Origin: an uncultured Collinsella sp.
GTDB taxonomy: Bacteria > Actinomycetota > Coriobacteriia > Coriobacteriales > Coriobacteriaceae
Direction of reading: 5' to 3'
Length of the DNA: 64,000 bases
Assembly (NCBI GenBank): GCA_938005465.1
Contig: CALLNU010000021.1
Span: forward strand, 1-64,000
The translations under genes were made by a program, and so were the position numbers. The notes below the pieces were generated by a model. It made no database searches. It had not been told where the DNA came from and saw only the letters and a program-made list of their open reading frames with translations. Shown one piece after another: positions 9,780 to 19,575 of this stretch. Every line of letters begins with the position of its first letter. The stretch's first letter is position 1.

Positions 9780-10694
9780 CACGCGCATCCATATCGACGA
9801 GGCGAGACTCGGGCGTGTCCAAAAGCAGGACCGCATCGCCACGGGCGTGCTGACGGCAATCGTCGCCATCGTCATGCTCATCGTCGTCTCCATGGTGGCC
9901 TATATCCTGTTTGAGGGCGTCTCGACGCTGTTCAAACCTGGCTTTCTCACGGAGCCGTCGCGCGCCAACGGAACCCAGGGCGGCGTGTTCTACCAGCTGT
10001 TCGACTCGTTCTATCTGCTGTTGATCACCCTGGTCATCTCGGTGCCCATCAGTCTGGGCGGAGCGGTCTTCCTGGTTGAGTACGCGCCGAACGGCCCTAT
10101 CCGCGACATCGCCTCTACCGCCATCGAGACGCTGTCCTCGCTGCCTTCCATCGTCGTCGGCATGTTCGGCTTTCTGGTGTTCTCGGTGCAGCTGGGCTGG
10201 AAGTACTCCATCATCTCCGGCGCCGTCGCTCTCACCATGTTCAATATCCCCATCCTGGTGCGCGTGATTCAGCAGGCGCTCGAGGACGTGCCACAGGCCC
10301 AGCGCGATGCATGCCTGGCCATGGGCCTTACCCGCTGGGAGGCCACGCTGCACATCCTGATTCCCGAGGCCATGCCCGCCATCGTGACCGGCATCGTGCT
10401 TTCGGCCGGCCGCGTCTTTGGCGAGGCCGCGGCGCTGCTCTTTACCTCGGGCATGAGCTCGCCGGTGCGTCTGAACTTCTTGAGCTTTAACCTGTCGAGC
10501 CCCACCTGCGCCTGGAACGTGTTCCGCCCCGGTGAGTCGCTCGCCGTGCACATCTACAAGATCTATGGCGAGGGCAGCCCCGAGGCCCAGCAGATCGTTT
10601 GGGGCACCGCGGCGCTGCTGATGATTTGCGTGCTGCTGTTTAACGTAGTCGCCCGTATCGTGGGCAAGCAACTGGCAAGGAAGATGACGGCCGA

Positions 10695-10698
<4 letters not shown>
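9772..10698 (+). CDS. pstA: Phosphate ABC transporter permease PstA
   Basis: About 308 residues, second membrane subunit of the high-affinity phosphate importer. The permease loop is AMGLTRWEATLHILIPEAMP near residue 181. FGEAAALLFTSG is typical of PstA. GTG 9772 is the likely start because AAGGGGG lies about 9 nt upstream; a TTG at 9748 would extend it by eight residues. The stop overlaps the pstB start in an ATGA arrangement. Confidence 0.93.
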
Positions 10699-11567
<869 letters not shown>

Positions 11568-11622
11568 TCCGGGACATGCTTGAGGCCCACGGCGGCCACG
11601 GTTGCCGCGGGACTGATTGGAG

Positions 11623-11660
11623 AGGCGGGTCATCTCTTGTGGGAGATGGCCCGCCTTTTT
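11623..11660 (+). terminator. Intrinsic terminator of pstSCAB
   Basis: Stem AGGCGGGTCATCTC / GAGATGGCCCGCCT with a TTGTGG loop, followed by five T. Confidence 0.85.
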
Positions 11661-11674
11661 GCGCCGCGACCGAA

Positions 11675-11716
11675 ACGACCGCCACAAAGGGGACAGGCGC
11701 CTTCGTGGTGGTTTGG
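11675..11716. repeat. Palindromic repeat, family A copy 1
   Basis: Degenerate member of the ACCACCACAAAGG...CCTTTGTGGTGGT family. Arms ACCGCCACAAAGG and CCTTCGTGGTGGT surround core GGACAGGCG. It lies between the pst terminator and the ABC-F gene. Confidence 0.7.
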
Positions 11717-11772
11717 GGTGGGGCTCGCTGCTATCATGGACAACGTTGAATTTCTACGAAGGAGCAGGGCAT

Positions 11773-13632
11773 ATGGCGATTCTTTTGGGATGCGATTCCG
11801 TCAGCCTAGAGTTTCCCACCAAGCATATTTTCGATAGCGTGACGCTCGGCGTGGGCGAGGGCGACCGTATTGGTATCGTTGGCAAAAACGGCGACGGCAA
11901 GTCGACGCTGCTGCGCGTGCTCGCCGGCACGTTGGAGCCCGACGACGGCCGCGTGACGCACCGCCGCGACACCACGATCGGATTGCTCGGCCAAAAGGAC
12001 AATCTGGCCGATACCGACACCGTGCATCATGCCGTCGTGGGCGACACGCCCGAGTATGAGTGGGCGTCGAGTCCGCGTACGCGCCAGATTCTGGCCGGCC
12101 TTATTAGCGATGTGCCCTGGGAGGGCACGGTGGGCGAGCTTTCGGGAGGCCAGCGCCGTCGCGTGGACCTCGCGCGCCTGCTAATCGGCGATTTCGACGT
12201 GCTTATGCTCGACGAGCCTACCAACCACCTGGACATGCGCACCATCAACTGGCTCGCGCGTCACCTAAAGGCCCGCTGGCAGCGCGGCCAGGGCGCCATG
12301 CTCGTGGTCACGCACGACCGCTGGTTCTTGGACGAGGTCTGCACCAGCATGTGGGAGGTCCACGACGGCCAGGTCGATCCCTTCGAGGGCGGTTACTCCG
12401 CATATATCCTTCAGCGCGTAGAGCGCGACCGCATGGCCGCGGTTACCGAGGAGCGCCGTCGCAACATGGCGCGCAAGGAGCTCGCGTGGTTGAGCCGTGG
12501 TGCCCAGGCGCGCTCCACTAAGCCCAAGTTTCGCGTGGATGCCGCTCGCGAACTCATCGCCGACGTACCGCCCGTGCGTGACGAGTTGGAGCTCAAGCGT
12601 CTCGCCGTGAGCCGCCTGGGCAAGCAGGTTATCGACGTGGTCGACGTGGACGCCGGCTATGCGGATACCGATGGTGCGCCCAAGCAGGTGCTCTCCGATG
12701 TGACCTGGCTCATCGGTGCGGGCGACCGCTATGGTCTTTTGGGCGAGAACGGCGCCGGCAAGTCGACGCTGCTCGATGTGATCCAGGGCAAGATTGAGCC
12801 CACGCGCGGCCGTGTGAAGATTGGCCAGACGGTGCGCTTTGGCGTGCTGTCGCAGCAGCTCGAGGAGCTCGAACCCTTCATGGGCGACACGATCCGCGAG
12901 GTCCTCGGCAACTATAAGAAGTATTACGTCATCGACGGCAAGGAGACTTCGCCCGAAAAGCTCTGCGAGCGCCTGGGTTTTACGACGCAGCAGCTCTGGA
13001 GCCGCATCGGCGATCTTACGGGCGGCCAGCGCCGTCGCCTGTCGCTGTTGCTGACGATCCTGGACGAGCCCAACGTGCTTATCCTGGACGAGCCCGGTAA
13101 CGACCTGGATACCGACATGCTCGCGATTGTCGAGGACCTGCTCGACGGCTGGCCCGGCACGCTGATTCTGGTGACGCACGACCGCTTCTTGATGGAGCGC
13201 GTGACCGACCAACAGTGGGCGCTGCTCGACGGTCACCTGACGCATATGCCCGGCGGCGTCGACCAGTACCTGCGCCTGTGCAACGCCACCGCTGAGGGCG
13301 AGCCCGTGGGCGCGCCGAGTGCCAAGACCGGCACGTTTGACACCGGTGCCGCGGCGGCTGCGGCCGAAAAGCCCAAGTCGAGTGGCCAGCCCAATGGCCT
13401 TTCCAACGCCGAGCGCCAGAAGCTCCGCCGCGAGGTGAGCTCGCTCGAGCGCAAAATGGAGACGCAGCGCGCTCGCGTGGAGGAGGCCGAGGCCGCGATG
13501 GCACAGGTCGACCCCACCAACTACACGGCGCTGGGCGAGCAGCAGGCAAAGATCGACGAGGCTCACGCCGCCATGGACGAGTTGGAGATGGCGTGGCTCG
13601 AGGCGAGCGAGAAGCTCGAGGGCGAGGAGTAG
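11773..13632 (+). CDS. ABC-F family ATPase (Uup-like)
   Basis: 619 residues with two ABC domains and no membrane segment, the ABC-F layout of ribosome-associated ATPases. Domain 1 has Walker A GKNGDGKST, signature LSGGQRRRVDLARLL and LMLDEPTNHLD. A linker rich in Arg and Glu follows (near 230-260). Domain 2 has GENGAGKST, LTGGQRRRLSLLL and ILDEPGNDLD. The C-terminus (about 540-619) is a predicted coiled coil as in Uup, reached through an Ala/Pro-rich hinge. ATG 11773 follows GGAGCAGG. The frame is open upstream, but no better start is seen. It lies 6 nt before the next HAD gene, so the two are probably cotranscribed. Confidence 0.9.
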   Translation: MAILLGCDSVSLEFPTKHIFDSVTLGVGEGDRIGIVGKNGDGKSTLLRVLAGTLEPDDGRVTHRRDTTIGLLGQKDNLADTDTVHHAVVGDTPEYEWASSPRTRQILAGLISDVPWEGTVGELSGGQRRRVDLARLLIGDFDVLMLDEPTNHLDMRTINWLARHLKARWQRGQGAMLVVTHDRWFLDEVCTSMWEVHDGQVDPFEGGYSAYILQRVERDRMAAVTEERRRNMARKELAWLSRGAQARSTKPKFRVDAARELIADVPPVRDELELKRLAVSRLGKQVIDVVDVDAGYADTDGAPKQVLSDVTWLIGAGDRYGLLGENGAGKSTLLDVIQGKIEPTRGRVKIGQTVRFGVLSQQLEELEPFMGDTIREVLGNYKKYYVIDGKETSPEKLCERLGFTTQQLWSRIGDLTGGQRRRLSLLLTILDEPNVLILDEPGNDLDTDMLAIVEDLLDGWPGTLILVTHDRFLMERVTDQQWALLDGHLTHMPGGVDQYLRLCNATAEGEPVGAPSAKTGTFDTGAAAAAAEKPKSSGQPNGLSNAERQKLRREVSSLERKMETQRARVEEAEAAMAQVDPTNYTALGEQQAKIDEAHAAMDELEMAWLEASEKLEGEE

Positions 13633-13638
13633 GCGAGG

Positions 13639-14409
13639 ATGATCAAGGCCGCATTTTTCGATATCGACGGCACGCTGCTGAGCTTTAAGACCCACCGGAT
13701 TCCGGCGTCGGCGCAGCAGGTGCTCGACAGCTTTCACGAGCAGGGGATTGCGTGCGTGATCGCCACGGGCCGTCCGACCTACCAGATGCCGGACTGGCTG
13801 TTCGACCTGGGCTGGGATGCGTACATTACGCTTTCGGGCCAGCACTGCTTTGATGCCGAGGGGGTTTACCGCAGCTGCCCGATCGATTCGGACGACGTTG
13901 CGGTGATTGTGGACCAGGTGGCGCAGGGGCGCTACGACTCGCTGTGCATGCAGGGCGAGAACTCGTTTGTGAACCGCCTGTCCGAGCGCGTGGTGACGGC
14001 TGGCAGCAACGCTGGGATTGTCTACCATGAGGAGCCGTTTGAGCACGCCTTTGACGCGCCGGTCTATCAGTTCTGCGCCTTTGTGGACCCTGCCGACGAA
14101 TATATCGTGACCGACGCCGTGTCGCATTCGCTCACCACGCGCTGGTGCGACCTGTTCTGTGACATTATTCCCGCTAACGGTGGCAAGGACCTGGGCGTGG
14201 CGGCGACGCTGGAGCGCCTGGGCATCGACGCGAGCGAGGCGATTGCCTTTGGCGACGGCGAGAACGACCTGTCGATGTTTGCCGCCGTGGGCACGAGCGT
14301 GGCCATGGGCAACGCGCAGGACACGGTGAAGGCTGCGGCGACCTATGTGACGACCGCCGTGGACGACGACGGCATCTACAACGCCGCGAAGTACTTTGGA
14401 CTGCTATAG
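13639..14409 (+). CDS. Cof-type HAD-IIB family hydrolase
   Basis: 256 residues. Motif I is AAFFDIDGTLLSF and motif II is VIATGRPTYQ, as in Cof phosphatases. The cap is of the C2 type between motifs II and III. A lysine in NGGKDLGVAATLE and GDGENDLSMFAAVG form motifs III and IV. Family members dephosphorylate sugar phosphates, nucleotides or cofactors; which substrate is used here is not evident. A GGGGACAC...GTGTTCCC hairpin with a T-rich tail follows at 14426. Confidence 0.9.
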   Translation: MIKAAFFDIDGTLLSFKTHRIPASAQQVLDSFHEQGIACVIATGRPTYQMPDWLFDLGWDAYITLSGQHCFDAEGVYRSCPIDSDDVAVIVDQVAQGRYDSLCMQGENSFVNRLSERVVTAGSNAGIVYHEEPFEHAFDAPVYQFCAFVDPADEYIVTDAVSHSLTTRWCDLFCDIIPANGGKDLGVAATLERLGIDASEAIAFGDGENDLSMFAAVGTSVAMGNAQDTVKAAATYVTTAVDDDGIYNAAKYFGLL

Positions 14410-14425
14410 CTGCGGCTCGGCACTT

Positions 14426-14464
14426 GGGGACACTCCTTGCGGGGCGTGTTCCCATTTTGTTTTC
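14426..14464 (+). terminator. Probable intrinsic terminator after the Cof-type HAD gene
   Basis: Arms GGGGACAC and GTGTTCCC, with one G-T pair, precede ATTTTGTTTT. Confidence 0.65.
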
Positions 14465-14487
14465 GTCCCGCTCGTTTTGTGAAACAC

Positions 14488-14540
14488 GGCTAACTTTTAG
14501 GCAAAGTAGTAAGACATGGGCAACTTTTGCGGTAAAGTAA
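14488..14540 (+). promoter_or_regulatory. Candidate metal-repressor sites upstream of the DtxR-type gene
   Basis: TTTTAGGCAAAGTAGTAAG (14494-14512) and CAACTTTTGCGGTAAAGTAAG (14521-14541) repeat the element A/G-GTA-AAGTA. CATGGGCAACT (14516-14526) recurs upstream of the putative exporter at 20966. The spacing suits a promoter overlapped by an autoregulatory operator. No alignment was run. Confidence 0.35.
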
Positions 14541-14591
14541 GCCGTGGAAAGTATCCAACGGCTAACTAGCAATCATCGCGAAAGGCGGCCC

Positions 14592-14981
14592 ATGGCCCTA
14601 CGTGAATCCGGAGAAGACTATCTCGAATCGATCTACGTTCTGTCGCAACGTCAGGGCATCGTGCGCTCGATTGATGTTGCAGAGTACCTTGGCGTAACTA
14701 AGGCAAGCGTTTCAAAAGCTATGGCGACGTTGGAGAACAACGGCTACGTCGAAATGGGCAAGCGAGATGTTCATCTGACGGAGCGTGGTCTGGAGGTTGC
14801 TCGTCAAATGTGGGAGCGTCACTGCTTTTTCGTGGGGCTGCTGGAGGATGCGGGTGTTTCGGCTGAGGTCGCGTCGCAAGAGGGCTGCCACATGGAGCAC
14901 TGCCTGAGCGAGGAAAGCTTTGAGAAGCTAAGATCGATGCTGGGGCGGGACGGTGCTTCGGCGCCAACAATGACCGACTAG
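14592..14981 (+). CDS. DtxR/MntR-family metal-dependent repressor
   Basis: 129 residues. The N-terminal winged helix ESGEDYLESIYVLSQ...IRSIDVAEYLGVTKASVSKAM is typical of the MntR branch. The dimerisation half carries WERHCFF and EGCHMEHCLSEES, whose His, Cys and Glu residues occupy the metal-binding positions. It lacks the SH3-like third domain found in DtxR/IdeR, which favours a manganese-type regulator. ATG 14592 follows GAAAGG. A Mn2+-loaded repressor of this type would be expected to act on the putative exporter or on uptake genes; target choice here is inference. Confidence 0.88.
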   Translation: MALRESGEDYLESIYVLSQRQGIVRSIDVAEYLGVTKASVSKAMATLENNGYVEMGKRDVHLTERGLEVARQMWERHCFFVGLLEDAGVSAEVASQEGCHMEHCLSEESFEKLRSMLGRDGASAPTMTD

Positions 14982-15123
14982 CACTCCCGCAGCGGCGCGC
15001 CTCCCGCGCCGGAACGGTGCGGGACAGCGACCGAGACGAGTGGTCCCACCAACTAAGTCCAACTCAGACAAGGAACCCCACCAGCAAGCGATGCCCAAGA
15101 ACCGCCAGCTGTGTCAACGCAGG

Positions 15124-15249
15124 TCGGGGCCGGGCTTGGTTTTGAAAACACTCCGCAGCGCGAGGCCCGTCTTTCCGTTGCTCCGCAGGAGCAGGAAAGA
15201 CGGGCCTCATGCGCGAGGACGTTTTCAAAACCAAGCCCGGTCCCGGCCG
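15124..15249. terminator. Very long palindrome between convergent genes
   Basis: Nested inverted repeat of about 125 nt. Outer arms GGCCGGGCTTGGTTTTGAAAAC and GTTTTCAAAACCAAGCCCGG, a mid-arm GAGGCCCGTCTTTCC / GGAAAGACGGGCCTC, and an inner GCTCC-GCA-GGAGC. It sits between the end of the DtxR-type gene and the stop of the P-type ATPase gene, so it can act as a bidirectional terminator, though it is far longer than one needs. The rest of 14982-15123 shows no gene. Confidence 0.8.
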
Positions 15250-15264
15250 GACAGCCCACGAACG

Positions 15265-17217
15265 CTACAGGTTCTTGACACCCATCGCGCGCATGGCGTT
15301 CAGGATGGCGATGATCGCCACGCCCACGTCGCCGAACACAGCAAGCCACATGTTGGCGATGCCCAGTGCCGCAAGCACCAGAATCAGCAACTTAATGCCC
15401 AGCGCAAAGATGATGTTCTGCCAAACAATCGACATGGTCTTGCGCGCCACGCGGATCGCGCGGGAGATGTTGGACGGCTTGTCATCCATGAGCACGACGT
15501 CCGCCGCCTCAATTGCGGCGTCCGAGCCCATAGCGCCCATGGCGATGCCAACGTCTGCGCGGGTAAGCACGGGTGCGTCGTTGATACCGTCGCCGACAAA
15601 AGCGAGCTTGCCCTTGCCGTTCTCGCTCGCAAGCAACGCCTCAACACGCTCGACCTTATCGCCCGGCAGCAGCTGCGCGTGGAACTCGTCGAGACTGAGT
15701 TGCTTGGCCACAGACGCCGCAACCTCCTCGCGGTCGCCCGTGAGCATGACGGTGCGCTTGACGCCGGCGGCGTGCAGGTCGCTGATCGTCTGCTCGGCAT
15801 CGGCCTTGACGGTGTCGGCAATTACAATGTGGCCGGCATAGATGTCATCGACAAGCACGTGAAGGATCGTACCGACGACCTCGCAATTGGGCGCTTCGAC
15901 GCCGGTCGCTGCGAGCATCTTAGCGTTGCCGACGACGACGTGCCTGCCGTCGATGTTCGCCGTCACGCCATGGCCCGCGTCGTTGGTGGAGTCGCTTACG
16001 CGCTTGGGGTCGAGTTCGCCCTGGAAGGCGGCGCGCACCGACTGCGCGATGGGATGATCGGAGAATGACTCAGCGAGGGCTGCGACCTCAAGCAGCGATT
16101 GCTCGGTATAGCCGGCTTCGGGGTGTACTGCCACGACCGAGAACGTGCCGTTGGTGAGCGTGCCGGTCTTGTCGAAGACGACGGTGTCCACGTCGGCGAG
16201 CGTCTCGAGGTAGTTAGAACCCTTGATGAGAACGCCCAGCTTGGAGGCGCCGCCGATGCCGCCAAAGAAGCTCAGCGGGACGCTGATCACGAGCGCGCAC
16301 GGGCAGCTGACGACCAAGAAGGTCAGGCCGCGCAGGATCCAGTCGGACCAGGCGCCGGTGATCAAGCCGCCGCCGAGCGCGAGTACCGCGGCCGCGCCGG
16401 TGACGGCGGGCGTGTAGACGCGGGCGAAGCGCGTGATGAAGTTCTCGGTGCGCGCCTTCTTTTCGCTGGCGTTTTCTACGAGCTCCAGGACGCGCGCGAC
16501 GGTGGACTCGCCAAAGGGCTTGGTGGTGCGCACGTGGATGAGCCCCGTCATGTTGATGCAGCCGCTGATGATGTCGTCGCCGGACTTGGCGGGGCGGGGA
16601 ACTGACTCGCCCGTGAGTGCGGCGGTGTCGAGCTGTGTCTCGCCTTCGACGATGACGCCGTCGATAGGCACGCGCTCGCCGGGCTTGACGACGATGACGG
16701 TGCCCACGGCGATGTCATCGGGGAAGACCTGCTCGAATGTGCCGTCGGGTTGCTCGACGTTGGCGTAGTCGGGCGCGATGTCCATCATGGCGCTGATCGA
16801 CTTGCGGCTCTTGCCCACGGCGTATGCCTGGAACAGCTCGCCGATCTGGTAGAACAGCATGACGGCGGCGCCTTCGGCCATGTGCGGGTCGGTGTCGGGG
16901 AAGAGCACCATGGCAAACGCGCCGATGGTCGCGACGGCCATGAGGAAGCTCTCGTCGAACGCCTTGCCGCGGCGGATGTTGTTGTATGCCTTTTGGAGCA
17001 CGTCGTAGCCGGCAATCAAAAAAGGCACGAGGAACAGTGCGAAGCTGGCGTAGATGTCGCCCGGGGTGCCGAATGCGGCAGTGAGGGTGCCGAGCTCATC
17101 GAGGGCGTACACCACGGCAAAAATGCCCAGCGCTACCAGGATGCGGTTGCGCTTATGCTCGAGTGACTCTTTTTTCTTGCGCTTCTTCTTTTTCTTCTTG
17201 GGGTCGGCGGTGGCCAT
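15265..17217 (-). CDS. Zinc/cadmium/lead-type P1B ATPase
   Basis: 650 residues. FLVVSCPCALVIS holds the CPC metal motif, VVFDKTGTLTNG the phosphorylated Asp and FVGDGINDAPVL the hinge. TGES lies in the actuator domain. About eight membrane helices are visible, matching ZntA/CadA-type exporters that pump Zn2+, Cd2+ or Pb2+ out of the cell. The N-terminus has no HMA domain but a lysine-rich run after MATADP; the HMA unit is a separate gene upstream. ATG 17217 follows GGGAGGA. A repressor-type palindrome at 17242 marks a likely internal promoter. Confidence 0.93.
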   Translation of the reverse strand: MATADPKKKKKKRKKKESLEHKRNRILVALGIFAVVYALDELGTLTAAFGTPGDIYASFALFLVPFLIAGYDVLQKAYNNIRRGKAFDESFLMAVATIGAFAMVLFPDTDPHMAEGAAVMLFYQIGELFQAYAVGKSRKSISAMMDIAPDYANVEQPDGTFEQVFPDDIAVGTVIVVKPGERVPIDGVIVEGETQLDTAALTGESVPRPAKSGDDIISGCINMTGLIHVRTTKPFGESTVARVLELVENASEKKARTENFITRFARVYTPAVTGAAAVLALGGGLITGAWSDWILRGLTFLVVSCPCALVISVPLSFFGGIGGASKLGVLIKGSNYLETLADVDTVVFDKTGTLTNGTFSVVAVHPEAGYTEQSLLEVAALAESFSDHPIAQSVRAAFQGELDPKRVSDSTNDAGHGVTANIDGRHVVVGNAKMLAATGVEAPNCEVVGTILHVLVDDIYAGHIVIADTVKADAEQTISDLHAAGVKRTVMLTGDREEVAASVAKQLSLDEFHAQLLPGDKVERVEALLASENGKGKLAFVGDGINDAPVLTRADVGIAMGAMGSDAAIEAADVVLMDDKPSNISRAIRVARKTMSIVWQNIIFALGIKLLILVLAALGIANMWLAVFGDVGVAIIAILNAMRAMGVKNL

Positions 17218-17241
17218 GACTCGTATCCTCCCATTTGAATG

Positions 17242-17261
17242 TATGAACACTCGCTCATATA
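17242..17261 (-). promoter_or_regulatory. ArsR/SmtB-type operator before the P-type ATPase gene
   Basis: TATGAACACTCGCTCATATA matches the two sites upstream of the repressor gene (TATGAACATGCGCTCATATA) at 18 of 20 positions. It lies 25 nt before the ATPase start. Confidence 0.75.
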
Positions 17262-17317
17262 ATTTCGCGAGCAAAGGCCGCGGCAAGCGCGGCCTTGCGG
17301 GTTGGCGTAAACCTGGG

Positions 17318-17536
17318 CTAGAGAATTATCTCGCAGTCCGGCTCGGCGTCGGCCGTAAACTCTACAACGCGGTTGAGCACCTCGTCGAACTCGGCGTCAT
17401 CGGCCTCGAGCGTCAACTTCTGGGTCATAAAGTTGACGGACACGGATTTGACGCCCTCGAGCTTGGCCAGCTCGTCCTGAAGCTCGCGCGCACAGTTGGC
17501 GCAGTCGATCTCGTCGAGTTTAAACTGCTTTTTCAT
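17318..17536 (-). CDS. Heavy-metal-associated (HMA) domain protein, small metallochaperone
   Basis: 72 residues forming a single ferredoxin-like HMA domain. The metal site is the DCANC motif near residues 11-15, followed by the family hydrophobic pattern (GVKSVSVNFMTQKLTLEAD). It lies between the repressor and the ATPase genes, with an AAAGGAA ribosome site. It probably supplies the metal-binding function that the ATPase lacks at its own N-terminus. The acidic C-terminus (DAEPDCEIIL) carries an extra Cys. Confidence 0.9.
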   Translation of the reverse strand: MKKQFKLDEIDCANCARELQDELAKLEGVKSVSVNFMTQKLTLEADDAEFDEVLNRVVEFTADAEPDCEIIL

Positions 17537-17599
17537 GGTGGGTTCCTTTCTCTGTATTTGCGGCTTGGGTGCAGGCCGCGCTGGTACCGTGGTTGGTCG

Positions 17600-17965
17600 C
17601 TATTCGCAGATGTGGCTCATGCCCTGGTTGAGCATGGTGTAGACGTGGTCGTCGGCGAGCGAGTAGAGGATATTGCGCCCGTCGCGCCGGAATTTAACCA
17701 GGTGCGACTGCTTGAGTGTGCGCAGCTGGTGCGACACCGCGGACTGCGAGGTTTCGGTCGCTTCGGCGATGTCTGCCACGCAGAGCTCGCGGCCCATGAG
17801 GGCATAGAGGATCTTGATGCGCGTGGTGTCGCTGAAGACCTTGAACAGGTCGGCGAGGTCGTAGAGAAGCTCCTCGTCGGGAAGGTCCTCGGGCGAGCAG
17901 GTGGTCGGGATCGCGGGTTCGGTGGCCTCGATGTCGAGTTTCGTTTCATCAACGCGGATGCTCAT
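17600..17965 (-). CDS. ArsR/SmtB-family metal-sensing repressor (CadC/CzrA-like)
   Basis: 121 residues with the winged-helix core LADLFKVFSDTTRIKILYAL, ELCVADIAEAT and SQSAVSHQLRTLKQ. ELCVAD in alpha-3 contains the cysteine of CadC-type sensors, another Cys lies near residue 23, and the C-terminal helix has DDHVYTMLNQGMSHICE with Asp/His ligands of alpha-5 type. It probably represses the HMA and P-ATPase genes until Zn, Cd or Pb binds. Divergent palindromes at 17980-18034 lie directly upstream. Confidence 0.92.
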   Translation of the reverse strand: MSIRVDETKLDIEATEPAIPTTCSPEDLPDEELLYDLADLFKVFSDTTRIKILYALMGRELCVADIAEATETSQSAVSHQLRTLKQSHLVKFRRDGRNILYSLADDHVYTMLNQGMSHICE

Positions 17966-17979
17966 TGCAATATCCTTTC

Positions 17980-18034
17980 ATATGAACATGCGCTCATATA
18001 ATTTACTTTCGATTATATGAGTGCATGTTCATAT
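17980..18034. promoter_or_regulatory. Paired ArsR/SmtB operators upstream of the metal operon
   Basis: ATATGAACATGCGCTCATAT (17980-17999) and ATATGAGTGCATGTTCATAT (18015-18034) are near-perfect inverted copies separated by about 15 nt. Each is an imperfect 12-2-12-like palindrome of the type bound by SmtB and CzrA. Confidence 0.8.
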
Positions 18035-18384
18035 GTCAATGACGTTCAGGTAATTCGTTGTACAAAATGATGGGGAATAGTGGACGAGATCCCGGACTGA
18101 GCGTTTTTTGATAGTCGATGCCAAGGTGGGTACCCTCGTGCCGTGCAAAAAATGGAGTATTCTGCAACTATAGGGGTCCGCTAATTTATTGCAGGTCATA
18201 TAATGCAGTTCAAGAGTTATCTTAGGGTGTTAATCCGATGAGTTCTTCCTCAAATGTTGCCTAACGCTCTCACGCAAGAGTGATTTCGCTTCACATTTGG
18301 ATCCACTCGAGGGTGATAGACACCCGACCCTGCTGAATACTCGCAATTTTGCACGTCGCTAGGGTACCCACCTTGTTAGCCGGC
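18035..18384. other. Intergenic region, no gene seen
   Basis: A-T richer than its surroundings. No frame with a ribosome site was found and no clear terminator. CAAGGTGGGTACC occurs at 18121 and its inverse GGTACCCACCTTG at 18362, giving a 13-bp inverted repeat that brackets 240 nt. Confidence 0.4.
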
Positions 18385-19575
18385 CTAGTCTCCGGCCCCG
18401 AAGACCCTGCCCTCGGGCGCGAGGCTGCTTGTTTGGGCAAATGATGGGCTGTCGGATTCGACAGTCTGCATGTCATCGATTGCCGGAACTTCATTAATTG
18501 TCGGGTCATCCAGCGTGATGCCTTCGAGCGTTGCTTTTTCGAGGTCGATTCGTTGACGCTCTTCGGAATCCTGGCGAAGCTGCTTCTGAATTCGCTTTTT
18601 CTCTTCTATAAACCTTCTGAGCGCAAACTGTCTCAGGTCCTCTTGCATGATTTGAAAGTCTTTTGGCAGACGCGAGGGGCGTACGCCCTCTTTCCGCTGG
18701 ATTGCTTCCATGACCCTAACAAAAGAGCTGGCATGCATAAAGGAATAACGGCTGACGGTGATGATTCCGTACCCCATGGACGCAAGTGCATTCTTGCGCT
18801 CCTCATCGATGGCGCGGTCTTCTTCCGCGTCATGATAAAAACCGTTGTATTCAATGTCTGTGCGAGATTTCTTTAGATACGCATCCATAAAGAACTTTTT
18901 GCGTCTCGTGAGATTCTTTGCGGCAGTGGTGACCTGCACCTCGTAATCGGTCTCAATTCCCTTAATACCAAGCCCTCCTTCGCTTTTGGGCAGCGTTAAC
19001 ATCATGACAAAGGCTGTTTCCATAGGAGACCGGCATCCGTCGCGCACACATTGGATCGCCTTTCGGGCAAGGGCCAGACCGTCGCATCTGGTAATGGAAT
19101 TAAAGAACTGCTTTAACCTCTCGGTCGAGGTGAGCGCGAAACGCTCGGTATAGGAGGTGGAAGAGTCGGTTCCAAGGGAATAAGCGCCGCACAGTTCAAA
19201 GTAGTACTCCACTAGTTCGCGAAAAGAAAGATAGGTGGCGGCCTGAAGTGCGCAAAGCTCAACGCCAACAATGAAGATGCCATCTTTGAGCTCTATAAAG
19301 CGTGAGTTCGAGAATCGTTTTGAAGAAACGTGGCATTGACAGTTCATTGCATAGCGCGCATTCCTGCGATCAAACACCATCACCTCGAGGGAATCATTTG
19401 TGTCGAGGGAAACATCATGTTTGGTGAGCCATTCTGCGGCTGCGTCAAGGAACGTTCCGGTGGGACATGATCCGTAAATCGCGGCAGGGCTACAGGACTC
19501 GATGCCTTTCGCAGACACCGAATGCGCGGCCTGGTAGACCGCTTTTGCAGTGGTATGTGACAATACGATACTCAT
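18385..19575 (-). CDS. Hypothetical protein with a DUF559/Vsr-like nuclease fold at its C-terminus
   Basis: 396 residues, no known name. The segment near 240-300 (SRTDIEYNGFYHDAEEDRA ... ERKNALASMGYGIITVSR) resembles the PD-(D/E)XK core of DUF559 and AbiEi-type C-terminal domains: an acidic pair, a YNG.H turn, then R...L...G..II.V. An earlier PMETAFV supplies the first glutamate. The last 90 residues are charged and coil-like and end in a low-complexity tail. No Shine-Dalgarno precedes ATG 19575. Such proteins are common orphans in Actinomycetota and are sometimes labelled type IV antitoxin-like; no AbiEii partner is adjacent. The 13-bp inverted repeat at 18121/18362 ends near its stop. Confidence 0.6.
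   Translation of the reverse strand: MSIVLSHTTAKAVYQAAHSVSAKGIESCSPAAIYGSCPTGTFLDAAAEWLTKHDVSLDTNDSLEVMVFDRRNARYAMNCQCHVSSKRFSNSRFIELKDGIFIVGVELCALQAATYLSFRELVEYYFELCGAYSLGTDSSTSYTERFALTSTERLKQFFNSITRCDGLALARKAIQCVRDGCRSPMETAFVMMLTLPKSEGGLGIKGIETDYEVQVTTAAKNLTRRKKFFMDAYLKKSRTDIEYNGFYHDAEEDRAIDEERKNALASMGYGIITVSRYSFMHASSFVRVMEAIQRKEGVRPSRLPKDFQIMQEDLRQFALRRFIEEKKRIQKQLRQDSEERQRIDLEKATLEGITLDDPTINEVPAIDDMQTVESDSPSFAQTSSLAPEGRVFGAGD

Noticed and set aside
7794..9893. 699-codon open frame on the minus strand opposite pstS-pstC
   Set aside because: Antisense shadow of high-GC codons; protein is low-complexity (Asp/Gly/His/Arg) and the plus-strand genes are certain.
12265..14127. 620-codon minus-strand frame opposite the ABC-F and HAD genes
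   Set aside because: Shadow of strong coding on the plus strand; no domain, no ribosome site.
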